From Scatophagus argus (Eukaryota > Chordata > Actinopteri > Scatophagidae), in NCBI RefSeq assembly GCF_020382885.2, contig NC_058512.1, positions 9,760,802 through 9,824,801 on the forward strand: DNA of 64,000 nt, in the 5' to 3' direction. Position 1 is the first letter of the stretch; each line of letters opens with the position of its first letter. Shown here in pieces: positions 24,436-38,300 of this stretch. The notes beneath the pieces were generated by a model, which searched no databases, was not told the origin of the DNA, and saw only the letters and a program-made list of their open reading frames with translations. The translations under genes and the position numbers were made by a program.

Positions 24436-24697
24436 TAGGTTGTAATTGCTGCCAAAGGGGCTTCAACAAAGTATTGATCACAGGGTGTGAATACTTGTGT
24501 ACATGTTATATTTTTGTTTTTTAGTTTTAATAAATTTTCAAAAAATTCAAGCACACTTGTTTCGCTTTGTCATTATGGGATATTTTGTGTAGAATTTTAA
24601 GGGAAAAAATGAATTTACTCCATTTTGGGTATGAGACTGTAACATAACAAAATGTGCGAAAAGCAAAGCTGTGTGAATCCTTTCTGGATGCACTGTA

Positions 24698-25574
24698 CAG
24701 TGACACCTCACACAATTAACAGTGTGATCAAAAGGAGGAACTTATTATTAATGTGACATTTGGCCTTTTTACCAAACTCAGAATAAAAAAAACTTTTTTG
24801 TGTTTTGATATTTATATTTTTGCCATGTAAAGTCTAGATTTATTTAAACTGTGTGTATGATATGAAATTAGCATAATTACCACACTCACAGCATAGAAGG
24901 GTCGAACAGTGACAGACATACAAAATGCTATGGGCCAGTTTGTCCATTTGACCAAAGGTCATAGACTAAACGCATGTTGACCTTATTTTTTTCTGCCTCC
25001 ATTTTGCCATGTGAGCTTGCTATATGTCTTATTAAAATATTCTTTTAAAAACACCGACCTTTTGTAAAGTTAAGTTTTTAAGAGCATAGTACACTGGTTA
25101 CATCACAGTTTGACAGACACTTTGGCGATGCCAACACTTTTGCGTCACTGTGCTAATTGGCTCAAGTCTCTATATATGTCTGCACCTTTAATCTTTTCAT
25201 GGCACCTGGGGAAAAAAGAAAGTCAGATCAAACATATTCAGGCAATGATAATGTAGGTTTCGTTTTTTTTCTCAGGTTTTAGGAAAGTCTTTGAAGAGTT
25301 TGAGATTTTGAGTGATGCAAAGGACCAGAAATTTTTATTCCCTTTTTTAAACAGTGGGAGTCAGTGTTCAGTCATGAACCATCCTGCTCATTGGCTCATG
25401 AGGACATTTTACTCAACTGTAAGCACACAAGTCAATATGCAGACTGATTTACACAGCTGAATAACTGTCTAAAATGCATACATTTTCTACCTAATCCTCA
25501 ATTAACCTCTTTAGGTTTAATTGTGTATTCAGGGAATCAGTTCTGGGAAAGGTTTACAGTTCATTAATGGGTTG

Positions 25575-25612
<38 letters not shown>

Positions 25613-26150
25613 GAAAACAGATTCAAGGTAAATCATTCAATCCACCAGATCTGCAGATGGAATGAAATCCATGCAGACTCTGGCAGGCAGTGCAGCCTGA
25701 TTAAGATTCACACTGCAGCTGAAACTGAATCCAACCATATGAGCCCTATCAGCTGTCACCGGCCTGTCAGGTATCATCTGCTCTCCAGGTCCCCTAGACA
25801 ATTATTAGAGCACTGGTTCCATGCTTCCAGAGATCATAAAGATGGTTAAGGTAGGAGGAGACTGATTTAAAATAATTACAGTACATTTGCACAAACAAAA
25901 AACAACCATGAGACTAGATTAAAAACTGTCATCTCAGGTAAATATACAAATCAATAAGTCAGTCTTGTCCTTATTCGAAGCCAGTTGACGTGATGCTGAT
26001 GCACTATGGCAGATGTCAGCAAGGATCAAGTGTGACCCATTGGTTCCAGTAAATCAGCGATGCGTTGTGAATGAGAAAATTGAGTGTCTGGGTTTGCTGA
26101 ATAAATCGTGTAATCTGGGGGAGTGTCTTGTCCTAAGGGAGGCCCCCTGT
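24698..26150. other. gpat4 transcript end and intergenic region
   Basis: An AATAAA at 24782-24787 beyond the Tc1 element is a candidate gpat4 poly(A) signal. A (CA)n microsatellite lies at 25576-25606. No gene recognised. Confidence 0.4.
25576..25606. repeat. (CA)15 microsatellite
   Basis: An uninterrupted CA run in the region between gpat4 and rab11fip1. Shorter CA/TG tracts occur at 13588-13608, 15632-15656, 31545-31569 and 38395-38410. Confidence 0.95.
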
Positions 26151-26316
26151 CGGTGCAACTCCGCCCAATCAGCTGTTTCCTTAAGCCCAACGGAGCTCAC
26201 GACAAAACTTTCTCCTCACTTTTGTCCAGTCCATAGTGAATTCATGGTTGACACCGGCCAGTTTTGTGCTTTGGATCCAATTTCGGCGTGAATCCAGCAA
26301 CAAGTGGCGCGTCAGC
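26150..26316 (+). promoter_or_regulatory. rab11fip1: rab11fip1 promoter-proximal region / 5' UTR
   Basis: A CCAAT box lies at 26165-26169 in the context CCGCCCAATCAG. There is no TATA box at a useful distance. A 15-codon upstream ORF (ATG 26244, stop ending 26291) precedes the main ATG at 26317 without overlapping it; whether it is in the mRNA depends on the unknown start site. Confidence 0.4.
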
Positions 26317-29300
26317 ATGTCCCTGGCGGATCAGCAGTGGTGTCCGACAAGCGTCCAGGTAACAGTACTCCAAGCCAGAGGCCTCAGGATAAAGGGGAAA
26401 AACGGCACGAACGATGCGTACGCGGTCATGCAAGTGGGCAAGGAGAAATATCACACCTCGGTGGTGGAGAAGAGCGTGGCACCGGTGTGGAAGGAGGAGG
26501 CCTCGTTCGACCTGCCGCAGCTACAGCAGTACGGAGGTGGAGGAAGAGGAGGCACGGAGCGCTCCACGCTACATGTCCACGTCCTGCACCGGGCCCTGGT
26601 GGGTCCAGACAAGCTGCTCGGACAGGCTGTCATCGACCTGCCGCAGCTCAGTGAGAACAAATCCCGCAACAAGACCGAGTAAGTGCACAGAGCAGCGAGC
26701 GACAGGGTCAGTAGGCTTGGCAGAATAAAGTCAAAAGTAGATGAATGGACGGAGATAAAAGAGCTGCAAATGACCACTGTTTTCTCGGTTAACCTGTGCC
26801 AGGCAAACTCCCCATCCCAGGTCCACAAATAAATTGTTTTATCCGGCCGGCAGGTAAAAACTAAAAGATATGTAGTGAAAATCAAAATTTAAATCACCTT
26901 TTACTCTTAAACTACTAAACAATTTGTCATTTGTGTCAATCACTTCCCCAAGACAGTAAGATGAGTTTGTCTCTTGGTGAGATAACTCAGAGGTTTGAAA
27001 GTAATCAGTCTGCTGGGGTTTCTTTGAGCATCAAATGGCTCGGACCCTGAAAACAAGTCGAAAGACAAAATGTTGCTTATATAATTGGGTGCATGTTTCT
27101 CCCTTTAAAATAACCACCGGATAATAAATGAACCTGGGCCTCTCCACATCAGACTCTTCTGACTCTCTTCTATCTCTTTGTGCCGCTTGTCAGAATATGC
27201 ATATGCACCATGTAATTCTTGGGTAGATGTTACTTAGCTGCATGTAAATGAAGAAATGATGGGAGGGACAGTGAAGACTGCGCAGCGTTGATTCCTATCT
27301 GTACCACAGGGGAACAACTCCCGGTTGCTGGGTCTCTTAGTTGTAATGCAGCTTTGTGGTCTTGCAGGACAAAACTCCATAGTCCCTGTTTTATGCTTAA
27401 TAGTTACACGTGTTTAATTATAACAATAAAATTATGCAGCATCTGTGAAAGCTGAGGATTAGTGTTGCCATTTGAATATTCTTTCCTTGATTTGGGCCTT
27501 TGTAAAAGCTCTTTGGAAGTGGGTGTGTTTTTTTTTTTTGTATCATATTTCCACCTTTCTTTCCCACTGAGGTGAGGCATTCAAGTGTGCGCACACACAC
27601 ACACACACATATGCACCGCCACGCATCACTACACACACACGCCTGTGGTTCGACTTGTGAATGTTGCCCACTCGCACTCTGCAGCTTAAAGGATTTGGTC
27701 CCACTGCAGTGGCCTTCGAGGATGCCAATCAGCATTACTTACTCAGGCAAAAGACGCGAGTCAAAGGATTCACTCTTTCGTTGACTGAGCTCGTCAAAAA
27801 CGGAGAGATTCCACAAAGAGTACCAAGCTTCAACTCGCTGTATCACTATACCACTCATTAAGATAAAACATCAAGCTTGAAATTCTCATTACGCTGCCGA
27901 CACACCATGCAAAATAGATGAAGTAATTAACTGACGTGATGATTGCCTTTACTATACAAAATATTCACAGCCATTTCTACTGAGTTCATGCTAATAAAGG
28001 GTTCACAGGCCTCGCTGGTACTCGATACTCCCAGTAATTGCAACTATACCTTCTCCTTTTAAGCAGAAAATCTGTTGTTTCCCTGCCCTTAAAATTTGAA
28101 GTAAAAGGCCGAGCAGCCAGATCTGAAGGTCAGTAAGAATGGAAAATGTTTTGTTGTGCCTAAGCTGTTACTAAGTATTTTAGCCCCCTGCCGTGTGACC
28201 GGTATTATACAAAGCAGACTGCATACCAAACAGTTTGAATGCACAAATGCACACCAACACACACGCACTTCCCTCTCCCACCTTCTCAAGCTTTGTCGCT
28301 CAGCTCTGATGTCTTGGGGTCATTGCATGAATTGCAATGTCTTCCATAGTGAGGCTAAATTTGCTGTGGATCTTGCTGCTCATTTTTTCTTTGGCATTAA
28401 ACGATACATATTTGCTGTATTTTCATATCGTGGCAAACCCTTTAGATTCGGAGCAATCAGTCGTCCCGCTTGAAAGAATTTGAAAAATTTATAACAAAAT
28501 GAGATTTGAGAGTGTGAAATGAACTGAAAATGAAAATGCATTTGAACACTAAAAACATTTCAAACAGTTCTGCACACTTTTCTGGTTTGGATAGGGTTCA
28601 AGTCCCAGCACGCCAAGCTGAACTCCACCTGGCTGTACTCATGTTTAATCGTGCATGGTTCTGGGGTTGTAGTGATCACATTTACTCTTTCCGCATTCAG
28701 ATATCTGATACTGGTTTCCCTTCGGTGTTGAAAATGCGCAGCTTGATACATGCATAGAATTTCATGAGGATGTCTTACCATGAAAATATTTTCTTTTTTG
28801 TCCATTCAGGACACATGCTTCAGGTGGTGTTGAGCAATGCCTGTTTTCTGTTGCTCTTTCAGTAGACCTTGAATGGTGAATGTGAGTGTACCTTGCCTCT
28901 GAGGTTTAAATCCAGCTGTAACCTCACATTCCTTACGGTTTATCAATGAAAAACAAACAGTGATGGCAACAGCAAGGTCAGTTTTTTTTAGCAAGAACCC
29001 AAATGACAGACATGTTCCACAAGCTGCCAGTACAACAGCTCCACTGTTTAATGCATGCGGCGTTTGCTGAATTCAGCAAAGAAATTACTCAGCCAACTTT
29101 TGCTCTTTTTTGTTATTTATTTATTGATTTCTTTTTCCTTTTTTTGAACATGTGTTGCTTTCAAAATAAGGCACTACTGTTTAGTATCGTTTAGAGAGCC
29201 CAGGTGGAAATGAACAGAATGAAAAGAAATGACTTCAGTTTCTGGATCATAGAAGGTAGTAAAAATGAAACCAAAAACATTCATTTCAAAGACATTTTAA

Positions 29301-32300
29301 TGAGCGCTTTTGTTTGATGTGCCTACCACTTGATGATTGGATGGTTGTGTTCAGTCACTGACTATTATGTGCTAAATTTCAAAGTGAAAGATCATAGAGC
29401 TTTCCTTCATTTGCATATTTACTACAGCAACTGAGAAAGACCATTTCAGTTTTTCCTAAACACTTTGAAGACTTCTTATTTGTGTTGGTTTAAAGGTCCT
29501 TTTGAAACACTGATTCATACATTGCTTTGGTTTAACTAGTCATCAGTCACTGAATGGTTTAAAATCACATCAGCAACTGAATAAAATTTGACACTGGTGG
29601 AAAGAGAAAGTTTTGGAAAGTTACTTCTCTCATAGTACAAGAAATGTGGGATAAAAATGGTTCTTTTATTTAAGTGCTGAGAGAGAACCAGCATGAACAC
29701 AGTGAGACTGAAGCAGCTTAATGGAACTCAGCCATTACTAATTTCAGTGTTTATGCCCATGCTTTTCCTACTGTGACGGCATGTCAGAACATCTTCTGTA
29801 AAAAGGGTCATTTTCTTACTTAAACACAAGCTCATCAGGGAGGCTGAATGAAGCCGAATGGCATTTTTTTCTAGTGCCTCTGTTATTACCATTATCTGCT
29901 GGAGAGGCATTAAAAGCTGCCCTGTGAACCCCTGATACAGAAAAATTAGACCCTAGTTGTGAATTGTGACTTATGGTATGAGGATATTTAAAACCTCCAG
30001 TTAGGCGAGCCTCAATTACAGCTTCCATCCAGCATTTTGTGTTTTGAAACAGCTTGTGCGTAAGTTTTCCCTCTCCTTTACCTAGCGTGTGCAGTAGCAC
30101 GTCTTGTGATTAATTTGTAAAATTTAAAAATAACACAAAGTTCAGCCACTGGTTTGTAAAACCCACTTGAAAGATTACTTCTCTTTGGTTTCGCTCTGGT
30201 TTCGCTCCCTTGCACTTATGTGTGCGGACTGATACAATAAGCCCTGGACGGATTCGGTCCTTGGACATTATCACTGTTGAGTTGTTTTACTCACTCAGCT
30301 CTTCTCCCACTCACACAGCTGTGTTTTGAGATAAGAAAGGCTCAGGCCATGCAGGACATTGTCTTATCAGTAGTTCAGGCTTCACAAGGAAGGATGTGTG
30401 TGTGCATAACACAGAATACGTTGACAGAGTGTTGAGTCATGCTTGATTCTCTTTAAGTTCTGTCTGTACAGCAGAGCAGAACACTTTTTGCTCTTCACGG
30501 GGGTGTCAGATTACTGGGTTTAACATCATCATCATCAGCATCATCCAGGCATTGTGAAGTGAGAGGCATTTTTAATTCCTCTTCCTTCACACTGCTTACT
30601 ACCCCAACCAGCTAACGCCCAAACACTTTTGCAACTTCCCTTCTGTTTAAACTGAACCAGCTTACTTCTTCTCTTTTCAACATGTTTGTGTGGATTGTTA
30701 TGTGCTAGTGGCTTTTTGAATTTAAAGGTGGCTATAATCAATTCTTTTATATCAACAATGGATTACATGACTGTATGTGAGATAGGTGTCTCATAATCAT
30801 AAACTCAGAGAGTTAATGCCAGACTCCGCAGTCCTCTCAGCCCTGCAAAGTTTTAATGTCGAAATATGAATTTCAAAGGCTTCAGCAGTTTGCAGAGTTG
30901 GCATGTTTGAAATTCCAGTTTTATGAGCACGTAAGAGTGGATTAAGATCTCCCTTGATTTGCATGATAAATAAATGCATGATCTGTCTAGCAGTGTTTTG
31001 CTGAGGGACATTCATCAGGCAAATCATGAAGAAGTCTCACAGTGGAGTATTTATAATGTCAGTGCCTGAAATGTGCAAATCACATCCCATTACTCAACAG
31101 CAGAAGGAGGCAGGGGAGCCGTGACAACAGTCTCATCCAGTTTGCAAATTACAGGAAAAGGCCTTTCCCTCCTTAATATGTTTGTGCCAGACATCTGTAG
31201 CCTTCCTGAGAAAGGAGGAGGAGGAGGAGGAGGAGGGTGACTCTCAGAAACATCTTATTCAGTACCACCGAGAGGAAGGCACTGTATTTAGCGGATTCTG
31301 TAAGGCACGTGGTCTCACTATGAAGTGTTATGTTAAACGACGGGGATATAATATAGTTCACTGCATAGCAATACACAAACACAAAACATGATATAGTTCA
31401 ATTACATCTGCCTACTCCTTCAGTGTGTTTGTTTTTAAAACCAAATGTTTGAGCCAGATTTGTTCATTCTGAAGGTAACTTGCTTTACATTGTAAACAGT
31501 CAACAGTTTATGATGCAGCCACAACACGGAAATATGTTCTTTTTACACACACACACACACACACACACATACAATCTTGGACATGCGGCCCCTTCCTCAT
31601 TTTCTCATTTCCCCAGGAATCCAGATTTCGGTTGGAGTTGTTTGTTCAGTGGCAGACTGACCTCAGATTTCTGCCTGATAGGCACTTTTTATGCTGACTT
31701 CTCCTTTTTCATTGTTCTGTTAAATTATTCTGTTTATTCTGAGGCACTTCTGTCAGTATTGGACCATGACAAAGCTTCAGGAGCAGCGCACAGCTGACAA
31801 AACTTCTCAGTAGGCATCTTACTGAGTCTGTTTTCCTGAATTTTATTGCAGATTTACATTTTGAGTTACTAGTTTGAGGTTGTAGCGAGTGTTTATGTTG
31901 GATTCCCTTCCTGACTTGTTGGTATATCTCAATGCACCTACCTAAGTATGTTTAAAGGATGATGATGCTGTTCATTACAGATTGGTTCTCTGTGAGCCTG
32001 AATAGTTTTGTGAGAAACAGAGACTAATCTAAAGATAAAGGCTTCATCCATCAGGGAACCGAATCTGTCTGTTGACTGTCTGCAGAGCAGGATTTCAGGG
32101 AACATCCAGTAGAGGCACAACGTCAAGCATGCCACACGTTTCCAAAGCATAATTGTTCACAAGCTGTAAGAGAGCCTGTGAAGTCCACACGACGGGGCTG
32201 ATCCTGATGAAGTACACACAGTGCAATGATAAAGTCAAGGACAGTATTATCTTTAAAAAACAAAAAACAAAACAAAAAAAGAAACTTTCCTGCGTGGTTA

Positions 32301-35300
32301 GTTTTCTGGTTGTTCTAAGGTCCTCACAGACTTTCCAAAAACATTCAAGTGGCTGCTGAGTCATTCTCCATTTGGCTGGGTAACAGTTTCCATAAAGAAG
32401 CTGATGACTGGGAGTCAACTTGCTGTACATGAATCTCCCTCTTTGTGTCCATGATTTCCTTTTAAACCATTCAGTAGCTGACATTATGGTGAATAATAAC
32501 TTGCAGGGGAACAATGTTTCATTAACATAACTCTTCTGGGTGTTATTGCAGTGAGTGTGTGGCGCATTAGATCTTAAAAGTTAGTAAAGTGAATTATGCA
32601 AAGTAGACAGCATTTTTAGTGGAATCACATCATGATACTGTGTTTCATCTTGCCATATTTTGTTCAGATGATTTCAAGACAATTTAATTACAAAAACAAA
32701 ACAAAATTAGTCACTGAAGTTTCCCTTTTAAAAACACTTGAACAGTAAAAATGCATAACTGTGAACCACAGCCATACTGTGATAAATACATTTCAAACTC
32801 CAGACCTTCATAATGAAACTCTCTGATTTTCATATCTTATCTGTATAGCAACTTTTAGACATGCTTTTCTCATTTTACCTCAAATATTATCTTATATGGA
32901 CGTAGTTACAAATGATGTTTCCGTCACCATGAAAAAGCCAGTCCAAAACAATGGTGCTTGTCACATTGATCTCCTGTCAAACATAAAGCCTTGTTAACCT
33001 TAAACAAATCATTACACTAAGAATTATCTTTGATTATCATAGATTTAATTATACCTGTCCTGCAGAAATTAACATATCCTGGATTGATACATTTGTGAAC
33101 ATGTCTTTGAAAAATGAAATTCTAATAGGTGACTCTCTTTAACAGATGGTTTAAACTACTGGACAAGGCTGGCAAGGCAGACAAGGACAGAGGAGAGGTG
33201 CTTGTGGACATCCAGTTCATGAGAAACAACATGACTGCCAGCATGTTTGACCTTTCTTCTGCCGGTAAATCCAGATCTCGCCTGGGCAAGTTCAAGGACA
33301 AAGTTCGTGGCAAGAAAAAGGAATCAGATTCTGCGTCCACCGTGGTGCCATCCTTCACTCAGGTTCTGACAGACAGCGAGGAGGAGGGAAATGGAGACGG
33401 TGAGGTAGCGGCGGGCAAGGATGGAAAAAAGAAGAAACATAAGATGAAGTCATTGTTTTCTCCCAAGTCTAATCTGCAGAGGAACATGTCTCAGTCCATG
33501 TCTGTTCTGCCTGCAAAGAACTCCTCGCTGAGCGGTAGCCAGTCATCTGGTCTAAATGTGGATTCCTCTGAAGGTTGGGAGCAACAGTTTTTAATTCACT
33601 TTCTCACCGTTTTTCAATCTGTTTTCTGTTGTCATCTGTGTTGTTCCATGTTAACTCTCATATGTCCTTCCAGGTAAAAAGAAGTTTAAGTTCATGATAC
33701 ACAAACGTTCAGGCAGCTCAGACAGCAAAGATTCCTCCTCCGGCCACCAAAAACACGCCGCTGCTGAACAGAGTAACTTGTGCATTAATGGCAGTCATAT
33801 ATACTGCGAGGAGCCGCTGCCCCGGACCTCTCGCATCGGCTCAAACTTCAGTCTGGCCAGTTCAGGCCACGGATCCATGGAAGACGTCCCTGAAAGCTCT
33901 CCCCCATCTGTTGATTCACTAAGGGCAGTGGGGCAATATTCACCGTGGACAGAGGAAGAGGAGGAGGAAGAGACAGCTGAAGTAGAAAATATAAAAGAGA
34001 GTGAGGATGGACTAAGAAGGGAGGAAGAGGAAAGGATTAGGATGGAGGAAGAAAGGAGAAAAGAAGAGGAAGAGGAGAGGGTTAGAAAACAAGAAGAGGA
34101 GGCTGAGAGGTTGGCTGAGGAAAAGAGAAGACGAGAGGAACACGAAAGAAGAAGAACTGAGGAAGAAGAAAAAAGGCAAAGAGAGGAGGAGGAAAGGATT
34201 AGGAGGGAGGAAGAAAGAGCTCAGGAAAAGAGGAGACAAGAAGAAGAGTGTAAATTAGCAGAAGAAAAGAGGAGACTGGAGGAAGAAGAAAGAAAGAGAA
34301 CTGAAGAAGAGAAAGTCAAAAAGGAGGAAGAGGAGAGAGCTCAGGAAGAGAGGAGGAGACGAGAGGAAGAGGAGAGAGCAAGACGAGAAGAAGAGCGTGA
34401 ACGATTGGCTGAGGAAAAGAGGAGAGTAGAGGAAGCAGAAAGAAGGAGAATTGAAGAAGAAGAAAAACGGCAAAGAGATGAGGAGGAGGAGAAAAAGATT
34501 AAGATGGAGGAGGAAAGGGCTCAGGAAGAGAGGAGGAGAAAGGAGGAAGAAGAGAGGGCTAGGAGACAGGAAGAAGAGCATAAATTAGCAGAGGAAAAGA
34601 GGAGACTAGAGGAAGAAGAAAGAAGAAGGAATGAAGAAGAGAAGGTTAGACAGGAGGAAGAGGGGAGGAGAAGGAAGGAGCAGGAAGAGAAGAAGAAACA
34701 AGAGGAAGAGATGGTGAAAAGACAAGAAGAAGAGCGTGAGGAAAAGAGGAGGCTCGAGGAACAAGAAAGAAGGCAAAGGGAGGAAGAGGAAAGGAAGAGG
34801 AAAGAGGAAGAGGAAAAGACTAGGAGGGAAAAGGAGGAATATGAGAGATTGGTAGAAGAAAAGAGGAAACTAGAGGAGGAAGAAAGGAAACAGATTGAGG
34901 AGGAGGAGGAAAGAGTGAGGGTGGAGGAAGAGAGAAAGAGGAATGAAGAGGAGAATGTCAGGAAGCAAGAAGAAGAGTGGAAGAAGTTAGCAGAGGAAAA
35001 GACACGACTGGAAGAGCAAGAAAGGAGGAGAGTTGAGGAAGAAGAAAAAAGGCAAAGAGAGGAAGAGGAAAGGATTAGGAAAGAAGACGAGAGGAGACAA
35101 GAGGAAGAAGAGAGGGCTAGGAAGGAAAAGGAAGAATATGAGAGATTGGCAGAAGAAAAGAGGAAACAAGAGGAAAAAGAAAGGGAAAGGATTGAAGAAG
35201 AGGAGAGAACTAGACAGGAAGAGCAGGAAAGAATTAGGATGGAGAATGAGAGAAGGAGACAAGAGGAAGAAAACAAGATTCTTGAGAAGGAGAAAATTCA

Positions 35301-38300
35301 AAGGGAGGAAGAGGAGAGAATTAAGAGGGAGGAGAAAGCTGAAGAGGAGGCCAGGAAGCTGGAAAAAGAGAAAGTAACAAGAAATGCAGAGGAACAGAAG
35401 AGTACAGAAAAGAAAACAAAACACAACGATGCTGGGACAAAATCCAAAGTGGAGAGCTCTGTAGAAGTCACTTCTAGTAATCTATTTGATGAAAACTTTT
35501 CCAATAATCCTTCTGAGGAGAGTCACAACTCATCTGCTGGACCTGACAGCAGCACAGCCAAAGGGCCAGTGGTTCAACAAAGGTTGGTTCAAGTCATCTT
35601 AGCCTGCGTGGAGCACAAACACTGCCACACGTACAGTGCCTTTAATTCCAAAACCAATGTAACTCTTGGGTACAAATAAAACACAATCATAGTTAAACTT
35701 TACCCTCAAATTTAATGTCAATCTCCCAAATAGTTGTTGAGACATTTCAAAATCTCAAATGTCAACCTTGAAGTGGCAGAAAGTCAGGGGATCACGAAAT
35801 TGTGCGTACGCATGCGCCAATCTTGCGTGCAGCCTGTTTTTTCTGTTTCCTGTTTGTTTCCCAGTTTCCCCTAGAGATTAATAAGGTTTTTCTAATTCTG
35901 ATTCTGAAAATCTGGAAACCCTGAATATTTCTACAAACATATTGTTCCAGTCCATTCAGTAGCTGTTGAAGTACAGTTGTCTGTAGGATTCATTCTGTTG
36001 GCAGTTCATCAAATAGTTTTTGAGATATTTCAGTCTGCAAAATGTAGACCATATACAAAGAGCATTAAAAAGTGCTAAAGTCTGTGCACACACTCGTCAG
36101 AGCTTAATTAAAATGCCTTAGTTATCAGCAGAATAGGACCAGGAACAGAACAGCAAAGGAGGTAGTAAAACAAAATTTGAATGCCAAATAGAAATGATAT
36201 GAAGTCAGAGTCATTTACATCTGCAGAGTGTATTATCTGAATGTAGTTTATCATCTGTTTTTCAGTCAGTCATGACACGACCATAACAACCACTCTACGG
36301 AGCGCTTCTTTTTTAGATGCAACCTAAAGCTGACACCTTCATGAAAGTTACATGGCTCTGTGCTTGTTTGTGTGTGTGTGCGTGGCTTGTGGACCTATGC
36401 ATGTCCCTGAGCAAGGATATGTTTCTTCTGTCAGCGGAGACTGGGGTCTCATTGCGCAGTCTTACATCGCTACATCAGGTGTCATATAAACGAGGAGTGA
36501 AAATGACTTGAAACAATAGGTAATTACTCTGAGTCACAGTGAAGATGGATGCTAATTTCACAGAGAGGGAATGAGATGTGCTTGGTATGTTTAAATAAAT
36601 CCTCCTGTTACACCGCTTTTTCAAAGGAAGAAAATGAACAGATACTTTCTAAGTTCTCCTTTATTTGTTCTCTAGTTTTGCAACACATGATTTTACACAA
36701 GATTTTAATATCTTCTATCTCCTTTTCAACATACTTGATGACATGTTTTAGATAATTATTCAAGGCGGGTGGGTGATGCACTTCTTCTCTACGAATGTAT
36801 TTTCTTGCACCATTAGAGTGTTTTGTGTTCCCTTTGAGACCCCTTTCAGTTCAGTGCTCGAGTCTACTTAAATGTAATGCAGTCTGTGTCTCGTTTCCAG
36901 GAGTCAATCTGCTGTGTCATCGCTGGGAAGCAAGACTGCTATCACTGATGAAAAGGATCTTATTAGCACTCAACGGGAGAAGCGACAAGCTCCTCAGCCT
37001 CCAGGAAGAACTCAAGCTCAGAGAGAGAATCACAGGGAGCATGACGGATCTACACGACATCTGGCACAAATTAACAAACAAAGCAAAGACAAAGATGTCA
37101 AAACAGTCAGCATTCTCCCGCAGCGCTCGGTGCAAATGATCACTCCTCTGAGTAAGTCCCCCACAGATGCAAAGAGCGCCCAGAGCTTGATGGAAAGTAG
37201 TACAGCCAAAGTGACAACTAATGCAGTTAAACACGGTAAACGCCCTGCACCATCTAGACCCCGTTCCGTGGATAACGGGTCATCATCTGGACCAAAAACA
37301 GCCTCGTCTTCTGATAGCAAGATTCCCAGTAGCTCAGAGGCAAAACAAGAGCCGACCGTTTATGGCTTAAATCCATTTGAAGATGATGAAGATGAAAATG
37401 AGCTCACAGCCCAAGATGATACAACAACTAATACTGGTCCAGTTCGATGGCCTCCAGCTGTGGCCCAAGCTGCTGATAAAGATGGCGACTCTCAAGCAAA
37501 AATTAAATCCTCGAAGAAGACCCGTGCTCCCTCGTTTCCTGTAAAGACGGCTGCCACGTGGAGCACTTCAGTCACCAAAAACACTCAAGGAAGCTATGAT
37601 ACAAATGATGTGACTGTACCTGATAACGGTGTAACCTACCCGTGTGTCCAGGAGACTGCAGTTCAAGAGTCGCGGCCTGCAGTGATGCAAAGCACAGGGG
37701 AGAAGCCAGGTGAAAAGAAGGAGGGGCCTCCTGCAGCTTCCCGGAGGTGAGCCAGTTCAGTTCCTCGACAAAGTATTCATGCATGACGTCTCCATCTGTA
37801 GACCATCATAGACCACAGACCACCCAATATCATGTCGAAATATATTTCATAAAGAGATCCACAATGCTGGATATTTCTCATTATTTATCATAATTTTGCT
37901 GGCATGATTTATACACATTCATCTTAGCTTTTATTATTGTGTGTTGTATCTTATAGAGTTGGTGTGAATGAATAAACATGCAGCATTAATGCAAACTACT
38001 GTATTCTCTTTGACCAGCATAACAACACTCACTTTCAGTCCCATCCAGCTAGTGCTTTAATCTTTCTTTCTTCTTTTTTTGTGTGGCAGGCTTCTACCAG
38101 TAAAGCCCCTTAATCCTCAGGCACAGCAGCCTGTCTCAGTAGTTCAAGTGGAAATACACAACAAATCAACAGGAATCCTCAGTGAAGTTCAGGAGAAGAC
38201 AAAGGTATTTCTTTTCTTTGATTAAAACTTTTATGGCAGTCAATGAATTTTGTATTTTGGTTATCAAAATAAATGAACCCCGGAAGGTTTGTGCGTATAT

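Larger units (their letters stand above)
23197..24697 (+). mobile_element. Tc1-like DNA transposon, decayed, in the gpat4 3' UTR
   Basis: A 1.5-kb element bounded by TA dinucleotides, with long terminal inverted repeats. The left end starts TACAGTGCATCCTGAAAG and the right end finishes GGATGCACTGTA; inner arms share TTTGTTATGTTACAGTCTCAT. It lies 30 bp after the gpat4 stop codon. The internal transposase is broken and contains a nested insertion at 23825-23963. The arms differ at many positions, so the insertion is old. Confidence 0.9.

Noticed and set aside
32095-32514. 139-codon minus-strand ORF in rab11fip1 intron 1
   Set aside because: Contains a long Phe/Cys stretch from low-complexity sequence; no domain recognised.
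34012-35504. Long minus-strand ORFs (up to 251 codons) of Ser/Leu/Phe across rab11fip1 exon 3
   Set aside because: They are antisense shadows of GAG/GAA/AGG-rich codons; composition is extreme low complexity and the plus strand is a confirmed exon.
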